Of a stretch of DNA of 64,000 nucleotides, positions 58,681-64,000 are shown one piece after another. The notes under the pieces are model-generated. The model saw nothing but the letters and a program-made list of their open reading frames with translations, ran no database searches and was not told the DNA's origin. Numbering within the stretch: position 1 is the stretch's first letter; each line of letters begins with the position of its first letter. Position numbers and translations under genes: made by a program. The stretch covers positions 62,001-126,000 of the forward strand of contig NZ_QICL01000002.1 of assembly GCF_003201355.1 (NCBI RefSeq), in the 5' to 3' direction. Source of the DNA: Indolivaga alginatilytica. Lineage in GTDB: Bacteria; Bacteroidota; Bacteroidia; Bacteroidales; Dysgonomonadaceae.

Positions 58681-59760
58681 AATATAATTATCGCCGTATT
58701 TAAGTTTGATGTCAGCTACAAATTGTTTGATGCGTTGTTCTTGATCTTTCTGACAAATTAGAAGGATGTCATCTACTTCTGCAACGATGTAGTTATTCAA
58801 GCCCTGAATAACAGCCAATTTTCCATCGGGCAAAGCTACAATATTCTCTGAACTGTCATAAAATAGAGTTTCACATTTTAAGGAAGCATTTGCGTCTTTG
58901 TCTTTATCTGAGATATCGTGTAAGGAACCCCATGTACCAAGATCAGACCATCCGAAATCTGCTATTATAACACAAACGTTATTAGCTTTTTCCATTATTC
59001 CATAATCAATAGAAATACTTGGACAATAAGAATATTGCTCTTTTATAAAAGCTTGTTCTTTGTCTGTTGTATAAATATCCTTTCCTTGATTAAAGATTGT
59101 GGCAACCTCTGATAAATTATCATTGAATGCTTTTATTATTGTCTTTACACTCCAAATGAAAAGGCCTGAATTCCAAAGGAATTCGCCACTTTCGTAAAAT
59201 ATTTTGGCTAAATCAAGATTCGGTTTTTCTGTAAAAACCTTAACTCTGTTAATATCGCCAACAGTCTCCTCGTCAATTTGTATATATCCATATCCGGTTT
59301 CGGGTCTATTCGGCTTGATACCTAATGTTAAAAGAATTTCATGGTTATCCACAAAGCCTAGTGCCTTGTTTATAACAGCTGCAAATTCATCTTCTTTTAA
59401 TATAAGATGGTCGGAAGGAGCTACTACAATATTAGCATTGGGGTTTATCGAGTTTATATGATAGCTTGCATAAGCGATACAAGGGGCTGTGTTGCGTCGA
59501 AGCGGTTCTAATAGTATCTGGCTGGGAGATAACTCAGGTACTTCCTGCATCGTAAGCTCGGCATAACTCTCATTAGTTACAATAAATATATTTTCGATTG
59601 GCAGAATCTTCTTGAACCGATCTACTGTCATCTGCAGAAGAGAACGGCCTGTACCGAAGAAATCAAGAAATTGTTTAGGACGAGCTTCGCGGCTAAAAGG
59701 CCAAAAACGGCTGCCAATACCGCCACTCATAATTACACAATAACTATTTTTATTGTCCAT
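58678..59760 (-). CDS. manC: Mannose-1-phosphate guanylyltransferase
   Basis: Makes GDP-mannose from GTP and mannose 1-phosphate, the donor for mannose and fucose in glycans. The nucleotidyltransferase pyrophosphorylase signature is MSGGIGSRFWPFSREARPKQ, followed by LLEPLRRNTAPCIAYASYHI, VVAPSDHLI, the GYGYIQIDEE segment, FTEKPNLDLAK, LWNSGLFIWS and the C-terminal IADFGWSDLGTWGSLHDI. The 360 residues correspond to the single-domain form, without the fused phosphomannose isomerase of E. coli ManC. The stop codon falls at the end of a dispersed repeat. Confidence 0.95.
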   Translation of the reverse strand: MDNKNSYCVIMSGGIGSRFWPFSREARPKQFLDFFGTGRSLLQMTVDRFKKILPIENIFIVTNESYAELTMQEVPELSPSQILLEPLRRNTAPCIAYASYHINSINPNANIVVAPSDHLILKEDEFAAVINKALGFVDNHEILLTLGIKPNRPETGYGYIQIDEETVGDINRVKVFTEKPNLDLAKIFYESGEFLWNSGLFIWSVKTIIKAFNDNLSEVATIFNQGKDIYTTDKEQAFIKEQYSYCPSISIDYGIMEKANNVCVIIADFGWSDLGTWGSLHDISDKDKDANASLKCETLFYDSSENIVALPDGKLAVIQGLNNYIVAEVDDILLICQKDQEQRIKQFVADIKLKYGDNYI

Positions 59761-59820
59761 GGTCTAAAATCTGGTATGAATTTATATTTATACGTGTATC
59801 TTACATAATTAAGACGTAAA

Positions 59821-59828
59821 CAAATGTA
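59821..59828 (-). promoter_or_regulatory. Candidate -7 element for manC
   Basis: TACATTTG on the minus strand, about 60 nt before the ATG at 59760; no clear -33. Confidence 0.45.
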
Positions 59829-59907
59829 ATATATTTTATGCATAGAAAAAAAAATACTTCTTTTTTCAAAAAATAGGGCAGAAGTATGGTAGTTTCGAAA
59901 ATATATC

Positions 59908-59915
59908 TATCTTTG
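59908..59915 (+). promoter_or_regulatory. Candidate -7 element for tRNA-Leu
   Basis: TATCTTTG, about 14 nt before the mature tRNA 5' end, as expected for a tRNA promoter of this phylum. Confidence 0.55.
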
Positions 59916-59929
59916 CACTCACAAAAAAT

Positions 59930-60013
59930 GCCCAGATGGCGGAATTGGTAGACGCGCTGGTCTCAAACACCAGTGGATTCACTTCCATGCCGGTTCGATC
60001 CCGGCTCTGGGTA
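59930..60013 (+). tRNA. tRNA-Leu (anticodon CAA)
   Basis: An 84-nt class II tRNA. Acceptor GCCCAGA pairs with TCTGGGT, the D-arm contains GGCGGAATTGGTAGACGC, the anticodon stem CTGGT/ACCAG encloses the loop CTCAAAC with anticodon CAA (reads UUG), the long variable arm is TGGATTCACTTCCA, and the T-arm is GCCGGTTCGATCCCGGC. The discriminator is A; CCA is not encoded. A terminator follows directly. Confidence 0.96.
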
Positions 60014-60019
60014 CTGCAT

Positions 60020-60056
60020 CGGAGAAAGTTGAAAAACTCTCTCCGCTTTTTGTTTT
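60020..60056 (+). terminator. Intrinsic terminator after tRNA-Leu
   Basis: Stem CGGAGAAAGTT / AACTCTCTCCG with loop GAAA, then a T-rich run. Confidence 0.88.
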
Positions 60057-60082
60057 TACCCGTCGTAACTTATCTCATTGTG

Positions 60083-60535
60083 TTACAGCTCAGGTGTATT
60101 TATTTTCAAATAAATCATATCTTTTAATTGTTTCCCATTTTCAAACATTTCATGGTCGTAATTATCTATGAAAAAGTCTTTTACCGTATGTGAATAAACA
60201 AATCCGAACTTTTTGTAAAATGATAATATTTTATCGTCTTCGCCTGTGCCAAGTAATAGTGTATCACATTTATCTTTATAGTATTCAATTATATGTTTTA
60301 TCATTAAGCTTCCGTATCCTTTCTCTTGTTCTTTTTCGTAAGTTGCAATATTTTTGATTTCGCAAGTATTTTCATTTTCTTGTGTTACGACACAAACCGT
60401 TTTTAAATCAGTATCATATAATGCAAATAATTCGCCTCTTTCTAAATATTTGTGAATCATGCTTTCCTGTTCATCGCCCAATAGAAGCAAGTTCATAAAG
60501 CGTCCTTTATTCTCTATTATTTTTCTAATTTCCAT
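60083..60535 (-). CDS. GNAT-family acetyltransferase
   Basis: A 150-residue acyltransferase of the GNAT fold. It begins MEIRKIIENKGRFMNLLLLG, with IKNIATYEKEQEKGYGSLMI (the acetyl-CoA binding strand-loop, Q/E-x-G-x-G/S) at about residues 60-79, and LLLGTGEDDKILSFYKKFGF, where a Tyr sits at the usual proton-donor place in the last helix. The substrate is unknown. It lies downstream of two secreted-protein genes with a repeat remnant between, and its end approaches the tRNA terminator from the other side. Confidence 0.9.
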   Translation of the reverse strand: MEIRKIIENKGRFMNLLLLGDEQESMIHKYLERGELFALYDTDLKTVCVVTQENENTCEIKNIATYEKEQEKGYGSLMIKHIIEYYKDKCDTLLLGTGEDDKILSFYKKFGFVYSHTVKDFFIDNYDHEMFENGKQLKDMIYLKINTPEL

Positions 60536-60612
60536 TTTATCAGAATGTTTTTAATAAAAAACAATATTAATGTAAATAAATGATATTTCAATCTTGGCGG
60601 CGGTCTTTTGAT

Positions 60613-60700
60613 TTACGGTTTCGGAATCCACTCTCTCAATTCATAAATTAAGTCTGAATCTTCAAAAGATTGGCTCGAGAATGGAACGGTTAAAGGTGCT
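60613..60700 (-). repeat. ELREWIPKP coding-remnant repeat, copy 1
   Basis: TTTACGGTTTCGGAATCCAC and the next 65 or so bases match 61443-61530 at roughly three quarters of positions. Read on the minus strand both end in the same peptide ELREWIPKP and stop. It lies just past the 224-residue gene. Confidence 0.55.
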
Positions 60701-60735
60701 CCGAAAGCCTAATAGAGAAATCTGTCACGCTTTTT

Positions 60736-61410
60736 TTAATGGACATACCCATCAATTACAGAAAAGGGAATCCAATTGTTATCCACTTTTTTAAACACAT
60801 AGGTTGTACTTGTTTCTCCACCTGTAATCAATTCTATAATGGCATATCTAAAATCCAAAGAAAAGATAGGGGTAGAAAATTTGAAATATTTTTTGTTTTC
60901 TAATATTGTACTTTCATCTCGTTCATCCCATTTTTTTTTAGTTTCTTTTTCTATTCTGCTTTTTGACCACCATCTTTTGACTGGGACAATGACTTCATTA
61001 TGTTTTTTGTTATGATTTAAACTATCTAATACTGATTTCGATGTTTTGAAGGGTATTAGATTGACAATTTGTAAATGAGTTGCAAATTTTGGTATGTCAT
61101 TATAAGAATATAAATTTGCTCCTTCTATTTTGTAATTATACCAACTAATCCTATCCAAACTATTTGATGAAGATAGAAATTCAGATAATTTAAAATCAGG
61201 GTTGGCTTGAATGAATTTTTCTAATTGAGGATTGCAAGAAATAGTACGTTTAAGGTCTAATATAAAACTTGAATCAATCAAATTGTAATATTTAAAATTC
61301 TTAGGTACAATCGTTTTATATGCTACATTAACTAATTTCTCAATCTCACTATTTTGGCTAAAAGAAAAAATAGAATAAGATAAGAAAATTAACAATATGA
61401 GTTTCTTCAT
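60736..61410 (-). CDS. Secreted protein of unknown function (224 aa)
   Basis: A 224-residue exported protein with signal peptide (about residues 1-18, IFSFSQ). It is rich in Lys, Asn and Ser, with a basic segment RWWSKSRIEKETKKKWDERD (about 146-165) and a beta-rich C-terminus (FRYAIIELITGGETSTTYVF, then KKVDNNWIPFSVIDGYVH). No family is recognised. The base composition is lower in GC than the neighbours to the left, as in the other genes of this end of the window, compatible with an accessory region. It is separated from both neighbours by copies of the ELREWIPKP remnant repeat. Confidence 0.7.
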   Translation of the reverse strand: MKKLILLIFLSYSIFSFSQNSEIEKLVNVAYKTIVPKNFKYYNLIDSSFILDLKRTISCNPQLEKFIQANPDFKLSEFLSSSNSLDRISWYNYKIEGANLYSYNDIPKFATHLQIVNLIPFKTSKSVLDSLNHNKKHNEVIVPVKRWWSKSRIEKETKKKWDERDESTILENKKYFKFSTPIFSLDFRYAIIELITGGETSTTYVFKKVDNNWIPFSVIDGYVH

Positions 61411-61442
61411 AGAAAATAGTATTTAGTGTACACAAATATACA

Positions 61443-61535
61443 ATTTACGGTTTCGGAATCCACTCCCTCAACTCATTAATAAAGTCTAAAGCTTCAAGAA
61501 ATCGGTTAGAGAATAGAATAGTTAAAGCTTTGTAT
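61443..61535 (-). repeat. ELREWIPKP coding-remnant repeat, copy 2
   Basis: Starts TTTACGGTTTCGGAATCCAC like copy 1. On the minus strand it keeps a frame reading ALTILFSNRFLEALDFINEL, then REWIPKP and stop, longer than in copy 1, but I see no intact gene around it. It lies between two secreted-protein genes. Confidence 0.55.
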
Positions 61536-61638
61536 GCAATTTGTTTACGGGCAAATATGGTAGGTTCTCGTTTTGGCGGGGTGCAAAAAAGGTGTAAAAA
61601 CTGACAGTTGGTTCAAAAACGCACTTAATCCGATAAAC

Positions 61639-62820
61639 TCAATAAATATGTTTTAGTTCTTCTTTCCATGAGTCGATTTCATTTCTAAATTCTACTATGT
61701 TATGGTATTGTTGAGATCTTACCGTTTTTTCAATCTTTACTTCATTTTCAATCTCTTCATCATCAAAATCCATTATTTTCATACGCCTTATGAATTCAGG
61801 TTTAAAGTCGTCTGTGATTGAATTTTCCCAACCTCTTTTTAATATATGCTCTTCTAGAGGTTTATAATAGACGATTCCGGTAAAAACATCTTCGTAACGA
61901 TATTTATCCAGTGTCCATCCTTCGGGAGTCCAGTCAAATTTCTCTTTTCCAAAAGGTGTATTTTTTAAATCAAAGCCCATGTTTGTTTTGCCTGTTAATT
62001 CAAAAATGGCATCCCACTTCCCGTTTTTAATCAGCTCATATTTATCCCATCCGTTTGGATGCCCCGGACTCATAATGAAAACAGATGCAATCCTGTTTTT
62101 ATATTTATCATAAAGGTAGCGACCTGTATTTTTTCGTATTTCTGTTTCTGTACGATGTGTGTCTTTTAAATATCCATGTCTGGAATTCATTATTACAAGC
62201 GCTTTCTTTTTTCCGTTTCTGTAGGTTTGAATATTTGTATATTGTTCTATAAAGTTTTGTGCCATTAACGAATCTCTTACTGCTAAAATCGGATCGATAG
62301 TGGCATATTCTTCCGGAGTCTTATAATTAGCCCAATCGAATTCTATATCACAGCCATATAAGTGTATCTTATTTTTGTTTGGTAAATTTTGATTTAAATT
62401 ATACAGGTTATATATCAGCCAAGGATAGCTGTAGCAATTCCATAGGTGCATGGTGTTCCCTAATTGATATAGTTTAGTGGTTTCTTTATATGCTTGAATA
62501 GTGTCATATCCTTCGTGGACAAGGAAGTTGTTTATTGGGGAAGAATTATTCACACAGCAGACTTCCAGATAAATTGCTCCTACATTTTTGATAAAGTAAG
62601 GATCTTTAATAACATCTAACAATAGGTTGTATTGTTCAACTTCCGCATGATTTCTTTCGCTGAATACTACAATATCTTTTTCTTTGAACAGTTTTATGAT
62701 ATAATCCTTCGCTGACGTCTTTTGCTCTGTTATAAACTTAAAATATTCATTGTCGTTCTGACCTTGTAATTGAACAACATATATAATACAGAATAGAGTT
62801 AAGCAATATCTTCTAATCAT
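61639..62820 (-). CDS. Secreted protein, possibly of the EreA/ChaN-like fold
   Basis: A 393-residue exported protein (signal peptide about 1-20, VVQLQGQ). Around residues 49-66 it reads DIVVFSERNHAEVEQYNLLL, with Glu 55 and His 58 placed as in the erythromycin esterase / ChaN / TIKI superfamily (GE-x-x-H). Later segments IYLEVCCVNN and IHLYGCDIEFDW correspond to the strands carrying the second acidic residue, and ALVIMNSRHGYL carries a late His. This supports a hydrolase-like fold in the periplasm, but the match is from pattern alone. No resistance function should be assumed. A highly charged C-terminal tail follows. Confidence 0.6.
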   Translation of the reverse strand: MIRRYCLTLFCIIYVVQLQGQNDNEYFKFITEQKTSAKDYIIKLFKEKDIVVFSERNHAEVEQYNLLLDVIKDPYFIKNVGAIYLEVCCVNNSSPINNFLVHEGYDTIQAYKETTKLYQLGNTMHLWNCYSYPWLIYNLYNLNQNLPNKNKIHLYGCDIEFDWANYKTPEEYATIDPILAVRDSLMAQNFIEQYTNIQTYRNGKKKALVIMNSRHGYLKDTHRTETEIRKNTGRYLYDKYKNRIASVFIMSPGHPNGWDKYELIKNGKWDAIFELTGKTNMGFDLKNTPFGKEKFDWTPEGWTLDKYRYEDVFTGIVYYKPLEEHILKRGWENSITDDFKPEFIRRMKIMDFDDEEIENEVKIEKTVRSQQYHNIVEFRNEIDSWKEELKHIY

Positions 62821-62845
62821 ATTTATTTAAATTTCAGACTTTAAT

Positions 62846-63724
62846 TTATATCATCTCCCCATATTCTTTTATTCTCTGTTCACAAATACGTTTAGTAATA
62901 TCCCGAAGAAGTTCCACTTTGACCAACAAAGCATCAATATCCCCCTTCGTAACCAAGAACTTAGGATTATACCGAGCCTCTACATAAGCGTCTTTTAAGA
63001 GAGTAAACAACCGCTTCTCCTCCGCTGTATGCTGAGGGAAGACCTTTGCCAAATCTTCAGAGTAATGCTTAACCGACGAAGACAGTTTAGCTAAATTATG
63101 TTGCTTATTACTTCTCAACGTAAAAGACAAACGGATAGCATGATAATAGTTTTCAGAGGCTTGGTGAAGTTGAAAAGATGACATCTTATAATCTTCATAT
63201 TCATAAGCTGATTTTGCTAGTCTAAAGAAGCTATTCGCATTTTGAAACTTGTCATCAAAGTACTCTTGTGCCTGTAGCTGTATCTCCCTAAAATTTAATT
63301 TTCTTCTTCTGGCAAGTTTAAATTTACCGCTGTCATAAAGGATTATCCCCTCCTGCTTTAACTGCGTATAGAAATACCTGCCCTCCTCCAGCTGATTGTT
63401 AAGCGTCTTAATATCCTCGTTGATAAACTGAACAGGCGTTTGCGTTTCAGGGTTTTTGTAATACAGATTATCTATATTATCCAGAGCATGCGAAGCTTTC
63501 TTATTGAGTATACCGCTTGTAACAACCAGTATATCATAATCGGACATAAACAAAGTAGGTATACCGAACTCTACACGCTCATCAAATTCCACATATTTCC
63601 CTGTAGCATAACTACCGTAAAGAATAATCATTTCGGCTTGTGGCAGGCGCTCCCTTATCTTGCTGACAAGAAAATATAAATCTTCCTGTTTACGCTTGGG
63701 CAGATGTGATATGGATTTTTTCAT
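62846..63724 (-). CDS. Fused nucleotidyltransferase (MNT) and HEPN protein
   Basis: A 292-residue two-domain protein. The N-terminal MNT-type nucleotidyltransferase carries ILYGSYATGKYVE and the metal pair SDYDILVV (about residues 34-65), as in minimal antitoxin nucleotidyltransferases. The C-terminal HEPN domain (about 140-280) is all helical (FFRLAKSAYEYEDYKMSSFQ) and keeps the RNase motif R-x4-H in LRSNKQHNL. In two-gene MNT-HEPN systems the nucleotidyltransferase neutralises the HEPN RNase; here both are one chain. Start ATG 63724 (MKKSISH) suits the -7 element at 63746; 8 codons further upstream are open. Such fusions occur in other Bacteroidales. Confidence 0.88.
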   Translation of the reverse strand: MKKSISHLPKRKQEDLYFLVSKIRERLPQAEMIILYGSYATGKYVEFDERVEFGIPTLFMSDYDILVVTSGILNKKASHALDNIDNLYYKNPETQTPVQFINEDIKTLNNQLEEGRYFYTQLKQEGIILYDSGKFKLARRRKLNFREIQLQAQEYFDDKFQNANSFFRLAKSAYEYEDYKMSSFQLHQASENYYHAIRLSFTLRSNKQHNLAKLSSSVKHYSEDLAKVFPQHTAEEKRLFTLLKDAYVEARYNPKFLVTKGDIDALLVKVELLRDITKRICEQRIKEYGEMI

Positions 63725-63745
63725 GAAAAAGTATTTTGTTACGAG

Positions 63746-63753
63746 CAAAAATA
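63746..63753 (-). promoter_or_regulatory. Candidate -7 element for MNT-HEPN gene
   Basis: TATTTTTG on the minus strand, about 22 nt before the ATG at 63724. A small palindrome GCAAAC/GTTTGC (63765-63780) lies just upstream and could be an operator. Confidence 0.45.
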
Positions 63754-63889
63754 GTTAATTATTAGCAAACAAAAGTTTGCAGCGACCCTATAATTCCATA
63801 TAAATATAAAGCAGATATAAGTAAATGAAAGTATTTGATGTCATATATCTTTAAGTAAACGAGTTGGCAGGTAAACAAGGAAATGTTGA

Positions 63890-63946
63890 CTGCTCACTGT
63901 TAACTGATTTATACTTAACCAAGTAATAAAAAGGTCTTAGACCTTA
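63890..63946 (+). repeat. Dispersed palindromic repeat, copy l
   Basis: CTGTTAACTGATTTATACTT, AACCAAGTAATAAAA and AGGTCTTAGACCTTA. It points to the right edge, where a TATATTTG (63965-63972) may begin a plus-strand gene outside the window. Confidence 0.75.
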
Positions 63947-64000
63947 AAAAAAAGAAATAACTTTTATATTTGTAATAATTAAACTCCGGCTGTGATTTTT

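Overview
The window looks like the chromosome of a Bacteroidales bacterium, most like Dysgonomonas and relatives. The evidence is a SusC/SusD pair, a head-GIN (DUF2807) protein, an HYC_CC_PP protein beside a TonB receptor, the long form of amidophosphoribosyltransferase, short AMP nucleosidase, AT-rich DNA, start codons without Shine-Dalgarno sequences, and many promoter-like sites of the Bacteroidetes type (TTTG, about 20 bases, TAnnTTTG). The genus is inference; Bacteroidales is well supported. No prophage, CRISPR array, IS transposase or rRNA operon was seen.

Layout. 0-3 kb: the 3' part of glnS and a TPR protein. 3.2-7.9 kb: a SusC/SusD outer-membrane uptake pair. 8-10.7 kb: a Fur-family regulator with purA, then a membrane zinc peptidase. 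10.7-13 kb: two tandem membrane metallophosphoesterases. 13-16 kb: an accessory stretch with two small paralogous genes, one bracketed by 79-bp inverted repeats, an XRE regulator, a small membrane protein, and 1.2 kb of non-coding repeats. 16-21.4 kb: a GH92 mannosidase lipoprotein, an AhpD-like protein, an HsdR-N domain protein, AMP nucleosidase and holA. 21.4-27.2 kb, minus strand: an FtsX-type permease, an orphan terminase-small-subunit-like HTH gene, a HIT protein, greA and a thioredoxin-fold lipoprotein without the CxxC. 27.3-31.7 kb: an operon of a Cys/His-rich protein, a TonB receptor and an HMA protein (probable metal handling), then a GIN protein. 31.8-33.8 kb: uvrB. 34.4-39.5 kb: a four-gene operon of secreted proteins of unknown function. 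39.8-48.6 kb, minus strand: a phosphate transporter with its DUF47 partner, a LolC/E-like permease, rbfA, a methyltransferase, a GNAT, pyk, aroQ and amidophosphoribosyltransferase. 48.9-54.9 kb: a five-gene MacAB-TolC-like exporter operon. 55-64 kb: a TPR/OmpA-like lipoprotein, a TIGR02757 protein, a GT2 glycosyltransferase, mannose-1-phosphate guanylyltransferase, tRNA-Leu(CAA), a GNAT, two secreted proteins and a fused MNT-HEPN protein.

The most unusual signal is a family of about 12 short intergenic repeats sharing a small palindrome (AAGGTC, 3-nt loop, GACCTT). In one orientation it reads as a miniature hairpin followed by Ts. The TTAAGG end points at the nearest coding sequence in every copy whose neighbour is clear: five copies lie 17-34 nt before a start codon, and five lie 0-12 nt after a stop codon. 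In three of those five the stop codon TAA is the end of the repeat itself. Other repeats include a GC-richer element between 17-bp direct repeats, a short TIR element present twice, and several palindromes of kinds common in Bacteroidetes genomes. Promoter and terminator calls rest on sequence pattern only.
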